From contig JAGLOY010000081.1 in NCBI GenBank assembly GCA_023138735.1, positions 1 to 49,590 on the forward strand: DNA of 49,590 nucleotides, given 5' to 3'. This document shows, piece by piece, positions 26,322-34,075 of this stretch (position 1 is its first letter; each line of letters starts with the position of its first letter). The position numbers were made by a program, and so were the translations under genes. Source of the DNA: Candidatus Aegiribacteria sp. Its GTDB lineage: Bacteria > Fermentibacterota > Fermentibacteria > Fermentibacterales > JCC-6. The notes under the pieces are model-generated. The model was not told the origin of the DNA, did not search any database, and saw nothing but the letters and a program-made list of their open reading frames with translations.

Positions 26322-27036
26322 TAGTATTGAATACCCGAAAATTGTCTGCATGTGCGGCAGGGAAATAGGATATCGGATAGCTGAATTCCTTCTGAGCCGG
26401 ACTGAGGAAGTAAGATTTGTAGTAAACGAACATGAAACAACGGGAGAGTGGTTCAGAACACCCCGGGAACTGGATATCATCGAAATAACTGAAGGTGAGA
26501 TCGCAGATTACAGCCCGGATCTGATAGTTGTGGCTTTTTATGACAGAATTCTCCCCGAAAGCATTTTTTCCATCCCTGCTCTCGGCTCCTGGAACCTGCA
26601 TCTTGGCGACACAGAGAAGTACAGGGGAGCCTATCCGAACATCCGGGCACTACGCAACGGAGATACGACCTACGCCGTTACATTGCACAGAATCGATGCG
26701 GGAATTGATTCAGGTGACTTGCTGGCCAGGAATTCTTTCCCGATCTCACCGGCAATGACCGGCAAAGAGCTGTATTACATGATGATCGACCAGGGAATGA
26801 AACTGTTTCTGGAGTGTTACAGGGATCTGCTCCGCGGTGAAGCGCTGCTGCAAACCCGCACCCAGAATGACACCGAAGCGGTCACCCGGTACAGAAGAGA
26901 ACTCTCCCATGAAGTACACCCGTCAATGGAATTCATCAACTCCGTACGGGCATTAACTTTCCCTCCCTTTCCTCCGCCCTATTTCATAGTGGGAGATCGG
27001 CGTTTCATTGTGGTGGAAGACCAGCCTGAAGAGTAG
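26311..27036 (+). CDS. Formyltransferase-fold protein, probable sugar N-formyltransferase
   Basis: The 241-residue protein has the formyltransferase core, with the catalytic Asn in GSWNLHLGD, a His in VTLHRIDAGIDSGDLL, and the Asp of the same block. The tetrahydrofolate-site neighbour YRGAYPNIRAL is also present. It is shorter than methionyl-tRNA formyltransferase and lacks the tRNA-binding C-terminal domain, so a small-molecule or sugar role is likely. It overlaps the aminotransferase gene by 11 bp. The inferred reaction is N10-formyl-THF-dependent formylation of the amino sugar. Confidence 0.82.
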   Translation: MTDNSIEYPKIVCMCGREIGYRIAEFLLSRTEEVRFVVNEHETTGEWFRTPRELDIIEITEGEIADYSPDLIVVAFYDRILPESIFSIPALGSWNLHLGDTEKYRGAYPNIRALRNGDTTYAVTLHRIDAGIDSGDLLARNSFPISPAMTGKELYYMMIDQGMKLFLECYRDLLRGEALLQTRTQNDTEAVTRYRRELSHEVHPSMEFINSVRALTFPPFPPPYFIVGDRRFIVVEDQPEE

Positions 27037-27048
27037 TGAGGCTGGACG

Positions 27049-28161
27049 TCACTTGCGATACTTACCTGGAGTATCCTTCATTACACTTATCACCCTGTCC
27101 GCAGTAGCATCCCAGTTGAAGCCGGCTGCCCATTCAAGGCCGTTCTTTCCAAGGCCGGACCGGAGAACAGGATCCGTAGCCAGCCTGTCCATTTGAGATG
27201 CGAGATCCTCCACATTACCATGAGGAACCAGAATGCCTGTTCTGCCGTCCTGTACCGAATCCCGCAGGCCGTCGCTGTTGCTGGCGATAACAGGTGTTCC
27301 GCAGGCGTTTGCTTCGATTACCGTCAGGCCCCACCCCTCCTTCTCCGATGCGAATACCGCTGCCCAGGCTTTTCGGAGCCAGTAAAGCTTGCGTTCCTGG
27401 GGAACGAAACCTTCGAAAGTGACGACCCGGTCAAGACCAAGGCGCAAGGCGGTCTTTTTCAGCTCTTCCTCGTAATCACCGGATCCCAGTACTGCAAGCC
27501 TGTAGTCTTTTCCAGCATCCCTGAGCACGGCAAGTGCGGCGATAATGAACTGTACGCCCTTGTACTTCTTGAGCCTGCCTACGTAAAGGAATGTACCAGG
27601 TTCCGGATCAGGTTTTCCCGGATGGTAGAAATCGGTGTCTATCCCGCATGGGATAACCGAAATATTCTCCGCTGGAATCCCTCTTCTTATAAGATCATCT
27701 TTCGTGGAGTCGGAAATTGCTACAAAGGTACATTTTCTGTAAACTCTTGGAATGAAGGATTCCATGAAATTCACGTACCATGCAAGAGGCAGGGCGACTT
27801 CCCTGTACGCTGTTGTGCCGAAAAGATGGGGAACGATGGTGAGAACAGGGACAGGAGACCATTGCGGACTGTAGAAGGGTATCTTGCAGAGGTCTTCGAT
27901 CACAAGGTCAAAGCTGGATGCTATATCAAGGGAGAGGGCGAATTTCTTCAGTGTAAAATTGAAAGTGTTTCGTTTCCCATGGCGGAGAATACGCACTCCG
28001 TCTAATATCTCTTCAGGAGGGAGATCGGTTACCGCCTGTGAGATCTGCGTAACCGTATGACCTCCTGCCACAGCTCTCTTGAGTATTTCATGGAGGTGGA
28101 TTTCGGCACCACCGGTTTCGGGATTTTTCGGATCTCTCCAGTTAAGAGCCAGAATACGCAT
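27049..28161 (-). CDS. GT4-family glycosyltransferase
   Basis: This is a GT-B enzyme of 370 residues. RILALNWRDPKNPETGGAEIHLHE opens the N-terminal domain. The C-terminal domain has FLYVGRLKKYKGVQFIIAAL and the retaining E-x7-E block: the Glu of KEGWGLTVIEANACGTPVIAS, followed by DGRTGILV. It is convergent with the formyltransferase gene (gap 12 bp) and 1 bp after the methyltransferase gene, so it is cotranscribed with that. Donor and acceptor are unknown. Confidence 0.88.
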   Translation of the reverse strand: MRILALNWRDPKNPETGGAEIHLHEILKRAVAGGHTVTQISQAVTDLPPEEILDGVRILRHGKRNTFNFTLKKFALSLDIASSFDLVIEDLCKIPFYSPQWSPVPVLTIVPHLFGTTAYREVALPLAWYVNFMESFIPRVYRKCTFVAISDSTKDDLIRRGIPAENISVIPCGIDTDFYHPGKPDPEPGTFLYVGRLKKYKGVQFIIAALAVLRDAGKDYRLAVLGSGDYEEELKKTALRLGLDRVVTFEGFVPQERKLYWLRKAWAAVFASEKEGWGLTVIEANACGTPVIASNSDGLRDSVQDGRTGILVPHGNVEDLASQMDRLATDPVLRSGLGKNGLEWAAGFNWDATADRVISVMKDTPGKYRK

Positions 28162-28162
28162 T

Positions 28163-28945
28163 TCAACAGCTCCGCTTCTTTACTGCGATGATTCCAACGA
28201 TGTAGCCGAATCTCGGTCCCAGAAAAGATGCTTCTATCCTTCTTCTGAGCCTGGTGCGAAACCTGTGAACCGGAGGCAGGATAACCGGTCTCAGAGGCAT
28301 CCGGATACCCAGTTTCATCAGCAGTTCCCGGAGTATTCTGTAGGCGAGGGAGGGGGAAAAGAACCTTCCGTAAGTGGTTTCAGGCCCCAGATCTACTTCT
28401 CTTAATAGATCGGCAAGCTGCTGCGGGGTGAACTGGGTCTCCCAACCCGCGAACCACACATTCATAGCGATGAGAATTTTCTTTATCAGTGTGTAGATGT
28501 GAACCGTCTGGGGGACGTCAACAAGAACTTTTCCATCCTCCTTCAGCACCCTTACGTTTTCACGCAGAAGAGGCATTGGATCGCGAAAATGCTCCAGAAC
28601 ACCCTGATGAAAAACAAGATCGATGGAGTTATTTCTGAAGGGCAGGGCAAGTGCGTCTCCGCAGACGAGGAAAAGCTGAACCCCCGCTCTCGCAGCCGCC
28701 ACCCTTGCAAGCCTCAGGGCTTCGTGGGAGTAATCAAGCGCCACCGAAACGGCTCCGTTTTCCGCCAGAATGACGCTGTCTCTAGCGGTTGCGGCACCTA
28801 CCTCCATTATGACGGAGCCCCCGATATCCATCCGTTTGAGGATTTCTTCAGGAATACGGCCATCATTGTCGTAGATCTCGTCAAGGTCACGATCCCTTTT
28901 CCAGAAATCGTCCCAGTGTTTCCGTCCTGATGTTCTTTCAGCCAT
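28163..28945 (-). CDS. Class I SAM-dependent methyltransferase
   Basis: The SAM-binding fold is seen in IMEVGAATARDSVILAE (motif I), VALDYSHEAL (acidic ribose-binding residue), CGDALALPFRNNSIDLVFHQGVLEHF (motifs II/III) and LKEDGKVLVDVPQ. The length is 260 residues. The C-terminal tail, rich in Arg (RFRTRLRRRIEAS), is basic. It is next to glycosyltransferases, so it may methylate a glycan or lipid carrier, which is inference. Confidence 0.85.
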   Translation of the reverse strand: MAERTSGRKHWDDFWKRDRDLDEIYDNDGRIPEEILKRMDIGGSVIMEVGAATARDSVILAENGAVSVALDYSHEALRLARVAAARAGVQLFLVCGDALALPFRNNSIDLVFHQGVLEHFRDPMPLLRENVRVLKEDGKVLVDVPQTVHIYTLIKKILIAMNVWFAGWETQFTPQQLADLLREVDLGPETTYGRFFSPSLAYRILRELLMKLGIRMPLRPVILPPVHRFRTRLRRRIEASFLGPRFGYIVGIIAVKKRSC

Positions 28946-28956
28946 GGATGTAATCT

Positions 28957-28986
28957 AAGCAAAAGGGACCGAAGCAAAAGGGGCCG
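28957..28986 (+). repeat. 15-bp tandem duplication
   Basis: Two adjacent copies, 28957-28971 and 28972-28986, read AAGCAAAAGGGACCG and AAGCAAAAGGGGCCG, differing at one base. The second copy runs into the left arm of the palindrome at 28980. Confidence 0.85.
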
Positions 28987-29051
28987 AATCTAACATCTAA
29001 ACATTTTGATTGATTTGCAGTAACGAATGTTTAGATGTTAGATCCGGCCCC
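28980..29051. repeat. 72-bp palindromic element, RAYT/MITE-like
   Basis: Arms 28980-29005 and 29026-29051 are 26 bp each and complementary at 25 of 26 positions around a 20-nt centre. The outer end reads GGGGCCGGATCT (GGGGCCGAATCT in the other arm), which resembles the ends of the element at 371-1309. It has no coding content and no T-run, so a mobile-repeat origin is preferred over a terminator. It lies between two minus-strand genes, downstream of the secreted protein and just upstream of the methyltransferase. Confidence 0.7.
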
Positions 29052-29071
29052 GCAGCTGAAATCCGGGCTGA

Positions 29072-30373
29072 TCAGTTTATCAGATCTCTTCTTCCTGTCC
29101 AGCCTAGGTAATTGTTGCTTACCATCCTCCAGTACCGGTTCAATCTTCTGGGTACAGATGCCCTGTCCCAGTCGGTAGGTCTGTATGATCCCGGGTCCGG
29201 AACCACGAGAGAACCGACGTATGTGCCCTGATCGTATACCTTCTGGATCTCTTCGGCTATCTCGTCGATATCCTGCTGAGAAGCCACTCCGTTTGAAGTT
29301 GCCTTGTAGAACTGAACGGTCACTCTTATGGGGAATTCCGGATCCCTCCGAATCTCAAGACCGTCTATCTCTGTAAAGGGGCCTTCCAGCTCCCCGTGTC
29401 CTATAACAGCCGCTTCAACATTTGAGGCTCTGCTGTAGTCAGCTGATGCGCCCATCGGCGCGGAAGAAGATTCGCAGTAGACAACATCATCGAAGTATGT
29501 ACCCTGAGGGTTACTCTGCTTCAACGGTATCTGTATCAACAGGACCATGTTGAGATTACTCTCCTCGGAGATATCCGAGGGGTCTCCTCCGCTGTTCGCA
29601 TAGTCAACCCTGAAATCCGAAATTCTCTGTCCGGTGAAGCTGGCCCGCTGCCCATCCTCGTTGAAGAACAGCCTCTGTCCCCAGCTCCAGGATCCCGGAA
29701 CAGCGTCCCTGACATTATCTATTACGGTTACGCTTGTTCCCTCTCTGGTAACCAGAATGGTGAGTACGGCAGGTTCGCCTTCGTATGACTGATAATTGAA
29801 AAGCACAGGATTGAAGGTTGCATCACCCGAGGACTGAATCGGCAGGAACACCGCCTGGGCGCTTACAAGAACGGAGCTGTCCCGCTCTGCGAGAAGGCTG
29901 TGTTCATCACCGTCCCATGATTGGGGATCGTGAAGGTAATATCTGATATTATCAACAAAATCCGTAAGAGAAACAGGCGCAAGATCCTCTCCTATCTCGT
30001 TCCCTACAAGCAGATAGAAGTTGTCCGGGTCCAGGTCCGCAGAGATATCATGGAAATTTGGAAACCTTATCACCGGCATGCATGTAAGAGTGGGCTGTTC
30101 CGCTCCATTTTCATAACTGTGAACCTGTATGGTCATATCGGAGATATTGGGCCCCCAGCATGAGCCTGAGTATCTCCCTGTATCCTCCCAGGTTACATTT
30201 ACCACATCTAGCCCGTACCCGCTTGCCATTTTTGTGACACTCTGGTCCCAGACCATCGCCGATACCATTTGAACTACTTCCTGATAATTGTCATCTGCCG
30301 ATCTGCCCGGACAGAAATATCCGGCTACCGAGACGGAGAGAATCATCAGGGATGTCATCGTATTAAGAAACAT
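29072..30373 (-). CDS. Secreted protein of unknown function
   Basis: I do not recognise this 433-residue protein. It starts with a signal peptide (hydrophobic residues about 6-20, then GYFCPGRSADD). The Cys there is not in a good lipobox. The rest is mostly beta strand, acidic, low in Cys, and has no repeats. The late segment FPIRVTVQFYKATSNGVASQQDIDEIAEEIQKVYDQG has one helix. It lies alone between a palindromic repeat and the divergent CotH-type gene. It lacks the sorting domain of its neighbours. Confidence 0.65.
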   Translation of the reverse strand: MFLNTMTSLMILSVSVAGYFCPGRSADDNYQEVVQMVSAMVWDQSVTKMASGYGLDVVNVTWEDTGRYSGSCWGPNISDMTIQVHSYENGAEQPTLTCMPVIRFPNFHDISADLDPDNFYLLVGNEIGEDLAPVSLTDFVDNIRYYLHDPQSWDGDEHSLLAERDSSVLVSAQAVFLPIQSSGDATFNPVLFNYQSYEGEPAVLTILVTREGTSVTVIDNVRDAVPGSWSWGQRLFFNEDGQRASFTGQRISDFRVDYANSGGDPSDISEESNLNMVLLIQIPLKQSNPQGTYFDDVVYCESSSAPMGASADYSRASNVEAAVIGHGELEGPFTEIDGLEIRRDPEFPIRVTVQFYKATSNGVASQQDIDEIAEEIQKVYDQGTYVGSLVVPDPGSYRPTDWDRASVPRRLNRYWRMVSNNYLGWTGRRDLIN

Positions 30374-30401
30374 TTAAAACCTCCCGTGTTGTTTTCAATG
30401 C

Positions 30402-30450
30402 TGTTACAGGATCGGGGGGCAGAATATTCCATTTGTTACAATCTGTTACA
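30402..30450. promoter_or_regulatory. Three TGTTACA direct repeats
   Basis: TGTTACA occurs at 30402-30408, 30434-30440 and 30444-30450, with spacings of 32 and 10 bp, close to whole helical turns. They sit between the divergent genes for a secreted protein and the CotH-type protein. The last two copies include TACAATCTGTTACA (30437-30450), which recurs at 47735-47748. This suggests a regulator binding array. Confidence 0.5.
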
Positions 30451-30513
30451 GTAGATTAATCCTCCGATTACCTTTCCCGTTTAACTTCAGATAACAATTG
30501 GGAGGTTGTAATT

Positions 30514-32514
30514 ATGAAAAGTCATCGTTCATATCTTGCCATTCTGGTTCTAATCATTTCCGGTTCAGCCGCCGCAGCGCTGGAACCGCCGGTCCATCCT
30601 CTTTTTGATGGAGACCAGGTTCATGAGTTCCATCTGACCTTCGAGCAGAGTGACTGGTGGGAGCAGCTGGAAAACAACTACGCAAGCCAGATCTACATCG
30701 AAGCTTCTTTTGACTGGGAGAGTATACATCTGGATTCCATAGGGGTTCGTTTCAAGGGGGGCAGCAGTTACTTCTCCAACATGACCATGAAAAAGTCGTT
30801 CAAGCTGGACATAGACGCCTTTATTGAGGGGCAGGAGATCTACGGTCTGGATAAACTCAACCTGAACTGCAACTTCAACGATCCCAGCTTCGTAAGGGAG
30901 ATGTGCGGTTACGAACTATGCAGGGCGATCGGGTTGCCAACCGAGCGTACCAACTTTGTTGCCCTTTACATCAATAACACATACTGGGGCCTGTACACAC
31001 TTGTAGAACAGTATGACCAGGAGTTCATTGACTCCCGATTCGGGGATGGGGAGAACGGAAATCTCTGGAAAGGAGACGAACACGGAAGCCTGGAGTACCT
31101 CGGTTCCTCACAGGCAGCCTATTACAGTCAGTACGAGCTGAAGACGAACGAAGAGGAGAATGACTGGACAGCCCTGATCGACCTGGTATACGGCATTAAC
31201 AATACTCCCTCTCCCTATCTTCTGGACTCACTGTCCGGTCTTGTGGATATCAACAGCGCATTGGTTCTGCTTGCAGTAGATAACCTGGTTGTCAATCTGG
31301 ACAGCTACGCAGGCAGATGCTGCAATTACTACCTTTACAACCGGGAACGGGATGACCGATTCGTCTTCGCGGACTGGGATATGAACGAATCGTGGGGTGT
31401 ATTCAATTCCTGGGGATTGAGCATCCCAGAGCTCCGGGAGCTGAATATTGAGTGGGTTTCTCCTGATTACGGAGAGGAACGACCCCTGGCTGAAAAGCTC
31501 TGGTCTATCGACGAGATGCTGGAAGTGTACAAGGGGCATCTGCGGAGGATGCTGGCAGGTGAGGCGCATCCTGACGAGATACTGCCCAGGATGGAAGAAC
31601 TTCGGGAGTTCATCGCTCCCTGGGTTTACATGGAAACCCCCCCGCGGATGCTATTCACCGCAGACGAGTTCGACGCTGCCATGACCACTGATATTGAGAT
31701 TGGAGGGGGCCCCGGACCGGCCAGATACGCACCCGGTCTTCAACCTTTCATAGAGGGCAGGTATACGTACCTCACCAGCATACTGGGCACATGGAATCCG
31801 GTGGATGACCTTGTATTGAACGAGCTTATGGCGAAGAACGATACCACTGTGCAGGACAATTACGGTGAGTACGATGACTGGCTGGAAATAACAAACCGCG
31901 GAACCGAAGCGTGGAATCTTGAAGGATTCTACCTCACCGATGACATGGCTTATCCCCATAAGTTTGCATTCCCGGATACTGCAATCGGTGCCGGTGAATA
32001 TCTGGTTGTCTGGGCTGACAACGACCCCGGGCAGGGTTCTATGCATGCGGAGTTCAAACTGGATGCGGACGGGGAGGATCTATTCCTTCTTCAGGACTAT
32101 GTAATCGTTGACTTTCTCACATTCCCGGAGATGGAGGCGGACGAGGCTTACGGCAGGTATCCCGATGCCATCGGCTCCTGGCAGTTTCTTCAGTGGGCCT
32201 CGCCCGGCGGAGTCAATGGCGAGCCTACCGGGGTTGCTGATCTGGTAACACCTGCAATAGAAATCCTGAGCGTATATCCTAATCCAGCTTGGTCATCCTG
32301 CTCGGTGGTATTCGAGCTGCCCCAGGCCGGTTGTGTGGATGTTTCGCTGTACGATGCGAGTGGAAAACTCATGCTGACCGAGAACCTGAGTTCCATACCG
32401 GCCGGCAATAGCAGCCTGGAGCTGAATGTTTCCGAGTTACCTTCGGGCATGTACTTCGTGAATCTGCGGTCTGGATTGGAGATGGACACCGTCTCACTGG
32501 TCGTACTCCGCTGA
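30514..32514 (+). CDS. Secreted CotH-kinase-like protein with lamin-tail and sorting domains
   Basis: After a signal peptide (to about residue 24), residues 30-410 match the CotH family: FHLTFEQSDWWEQLENNY, RFKGGSSYFSNMTMKKSFKLDID, YGLDKLNLNCNFNDPSFVREM, GLYTLVEQYDQEF and the presumed active-site block FVFADWDMNESWGVFN. CotH proteins are atypical protein kinases found on spore coats and cell surfaces. A lamin-tail-like domain (about 430-560: LVLNELMAKNDTTVQDNYG, DDWLEITNRGT) follows, then an 80-residue type IX-like sorting domain (LSVYPNPAWSSCSVVFELP, LPSGMYFVNLRSG). It is predicted to be displayed on the surface. Confidence 0.85.
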   Translation: MKSHRSYLAILVLIISGSAAAALEPPVHPLFDGDQVHEFHLTFEQSDWWEQLENNYASQIYIEASFDWESIHLDSIGVRFKGGSSYFSNMTMKKSFKLDIDAFIEGQEIYGLDKLNLNCNFNDPSFVREMCGYELCRAIGLPTERTNFVALYINNTYWGLYTLVEQYDQEFIDSRFGDGENGNLWKGDEHGSLEYLGSSQAAYYSQYELKTNEEENDWTALIDLVYGINNTPSPYLLDSLSGLVDINSALVLLAVDNLVVNLDSYAGRCCNYYLYNRERDDRFVFADWDMNESWGVFNSWGLSIPELRELNIEWVSPDYGEERPLAEKLWSIDEMLEVYKGHLRRMLAGEAHPDEILPRMEELREFIAPWVYMETPPRMLFTADEFDAAMTTDIEIGGGPGPARYAPGLQPFIEGRYTYLTSILGTWNPVDDLVLNELMAKNDTTVQDNYGEYDDWLEITNRGTEAWNLEGFYLTDDMAYPHKFAFPDTAIGAGEYLVVWADNDPGQGSMHAEFKLDADGEDLFLLQDYVIVDFLTFPEMEADEAYGRYPDAIGSWQFLQWASPGGVNGEPTGVADLVTPAIEILSVYPNPAWSSCSVVFELPQAGCVDVSLYDASGKLMLTENLSSIPAGNSSLELNVSELPSGMYFVNLRSGLEMDTVSLVVLR

Positions 32515-32559
32515 GCGCTTCGCAAGGTCGGGCTAGAAAGGTGTTCCAGTAGTCAAAGG

Positions 32560-32587
32560 TTGACAGGAGCCCCGGGTAGAGTTTAAT
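32560..32587 (+). promoter_or_regulatory. Sigma-70-like promoter ahead of the cNMP-binding protein
   Basis: TTGACA (32560-32565), 16 bp, TTTAAT (32582-32587), a near-consensus pair. Transcription would start about 38 bp before the ATG at 32632. Confidence 0.55.
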
Positions 32588-32631
32588 TGTTAAAGTAATT
32601 GCAGTTATTGAAATCACCGGGGGAGGGAAAA

Positions 32632-33144
32632 ATGGAGAAAAACAAACTCTTCAACCAGGGCCGAAATCTTCTTGAACCTGAGATGCTGCTTTTCTACGAA
32701 GTGGTGGAACTCAGCGGCGGTGACGCGATGATGTTTCAGGGAGAATTAACAACAGATTTTTTCATCGTTAAATCGGGAAAGATGCAGGTAATCGAAAGCA
32801 GCGGCGGCAAGGCGGTCGTTCTTGACACTCTGGGAGCGGGAGATTCATTCGGTGAAATGTCATTCTTCGATGAGGGGGGGCGGTCTGCTACTGTCCGGTC
32901 ATCGGGGAAATCAGTCCTCTACAGGCTATCTCGTGAGCATCTTGCCGATATGGCCCGAACGCAGCCGCAGCTTACTTTGGAGTATCTGGTTATTCTTGGA
33001 AAACTGGTTTCGGCAAAACTCCGTCGGATCGATAAAATGATAGCCGGTATCACAGGGGATCAGAAGGTTAAGAAAGATCCTGACCTGAGGAAACTGGTTT
33101 TCAATATCAGAAGAGCAATGAAGTGCAGGAAGGATATATTCTGA
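32632..33144 (+). CDS. Cyclic-nucleotide-binding domain protein
   Basis: This is a 170-residue CNMP-fold protein, similar to the N-terminal half of CRP/FNR regulators. The beta-roll includes DFFIVKSGKMQVIES and the phosphate-binding cassette GDSFGEMSFFDEGGRSATVRS (family form G-E-x-x-L/F, R-S-A-T). The Arg and Glu typical for cAMP contact are present by pattern. After the C-helix (LTLEYLVILGKLVSAKLRRID) there is no room for a helix-turn-helix, so it probably signals by protein contact rather than by DNA binding. The start at 32632 has GGAGGG just ahead; an ATG at 32599 does not. Confidence 0.85.
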   Translation: MEKNKLFNQGRNLLEPEMLLFYEVVELSGGDAMMFQGELTTDFFIVKSGKMQVIESSGGKAVVLDTLGAGDSFGEMSFFDEGGRSATVRSSGKSVLYRLSREHLADMARTQPQLTLEYLVILGKLVSAKLRRIDKMIAGITGDQKVKKDPDLRKLVFNIRRAMKCRKDIF

Positions 33145-33152
33145 TTGAATAA

Positions 33153-33175
33153 GCGGCGGAGTGAAACTCCGCCGC
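33153..33175. terminator. GC-rich hairpin between convergent genes
   Basis: GCGGCGGAGT (33153-33162) and ACTCCGCCGC (33166-33175) form a perfect 10-bp stem with loop GAA. It lies 9 bp after the cNMP-protein stop and 20 bp from the end of the opposing lipoprotein gene. No clear T-run follows on the plus side. On the minus side TTATTC follows. It probably serves both genes. Confidence 0.6.
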
Positions 33176-33194
33176 CCTTCGGAAATGGACTTCC

Positions 33195-33968
33195 CTAGAA
33201 CACGTTGAACAGCCTGAGATAATCGATAAGCTGATACTCAAAGGAGAAAAGGTCGGCGCCGTTTGTGAAGACGCTGTCAACGTAGAATTCGGCGTAATGA
33301 TTGTTATCAAGCTGCAGGAATACCCAGTTAAAATCGGTTACCTGTACGGAATCTACCCACTCTAAGGAACTGTGTTCAGGAGCAACATTACCGTGGCACC
33401 CGAGGGGGCAGAGTTTTGTATCGTTACCGCCGGGAAATTGTACTGGATTATGATTGCCAGAGTAGATGTAAACCTTACTGTCAGCTATTCCTATATAGAT
33501 ATCCTGAGCAAAATCGGCGGAATCGGCGCAGCCGAGTTCCCAACCTGTACCATTAGCGCTGAAGAGAAGCCCGTTTGTAGTTGAATCAGTCCTGAGTTCC
33601 CGTTCGAGAATGGTTTCTTCCGCCCTGGAGTTCACTCTGTTCGAAAAACCGGAGGAAGTATTCACCCCCTTGAAGGCTGCCAGTTCGTAATATCCAGTTG
33701 ATAACGCTATATGTGTCCAGGTTGTATCTGACGTTACACCGGGTTGAACCCAATTGCCGGGTACAGTAGTGGCGAAGTAGATGCGATACCCATCCACGTC
33801 TTCGTCCAGAGCGTCCCATATCAGGAATACTGAATCACCCTTCGATGCTGTTTCATCTATTCTGAGATTACTTACATTGGGAAGAGATCCCGATGGTGCT
33901 ACTGGATCATTCGAGCACCCGACTATGGCTAAAGCAAGAATAGCAGCAGCAGCGAGATACTTTTTCAT
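33195..33968 (-). CDS. FN3-like lipoprotein, paralog of the one at 44630
   Basis: This 257-residue lipoprotein has a signal peptide with lipobox VGCS and then an FN3-like domain (about 30-120: LPNVSNLRID, SKGDSVFLIWDAL, GYYELAAFKGVN). A C-terminal beta region follows, with YIYSGNHNP and FLQLDNNHYAEFYVD. The start at 33968 (MKKYLAAAAIL) is used; another ATG 4 codons upstream exists. Length, order and about a dozen conserved blocks match the gene at 44630-45424 (THIA, TSS, YSGN, PGG, WxDS). I know no family for it. Membrane-anchored location is likely. Confidence 0.75.
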   Translation of the reverse strand: MKKYLAAAAILALAIVGCSNDPVAPSGSLPNVSNLRIDETASKGDSVFLIWDALDEDVDGYRIYFATTVPGNWVQPGVTSDTTWTHIALSTGYYELAAFKGVNTSSGFSNRVNSRAEETILERELRTDSTTNGLLFSANGTGWELGCADSADFAQDIYIGIADSKVYIYSGNHNPVQFPGGNDTKLCPLGCHGNVAPEHSSLEWVDSVQVTDFNWVFLQLDNNHYAEFYVDSVFTNGADLFSFEYQLIDYLRLFNVF

Positions 33969-33996
33969 AACAGTCTCCATTCAGTTGCTGAATTCA

Positions 33997-34011
33997 ATTC
34001 TTATTAAGAAT
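33997..34011. promoter_or_regulatory. Near-perfect 15-bp palindrome upstream of the lipoprotein
   Basis: ATTCTTA-T-TAAGAAT is a 7-bp inverted repeat with a 1-bp centre, 29 bp upstream of the lipoprotein start (minus strand). It is a candidate operator. Confidence 0.35.
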
Positions 34012-34050
34012 ATCTATAAACAATCCGGGAAACAATCCCCTTGCGAAATA

Positions 34051-34066
34051 GTGAACATTTGTTTAC
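34051..34066. promoter_or_regulatory. LexA-like dyad ahead of the DnaE-like polymerase
   Basis: GTGAAC-ATTT-GTTTAC is an inverted repeat with one mismatch. The core GAACATTTGTTT resembles the Gram-positive-type LexA box (GAAC, 4 bp, GTTC/T). It ends 9 bp before the ATG and overlaps a possible weak promoter (TTGCGA at 34041, TACATA at 34064, spacing 17). Confidence 0.5.
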
Positions 34067-34075
34067 ATATGTATC

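Noticed and set aside
27193-28005. 270-residue open frame on the plus strand
   Set aside because: It is antisense to the GT4 gene, with the composition of a mirror frame and no recognisable domain.
28980-29051. Simple rho-independent terminator for the gene at 29072-30373
   Set aside because: The stem is 26 bp with a 20-nt loop and no T-run follows. The ends match the RAYT consensus, so a repeat element is preferred, although it could still stop transcription.
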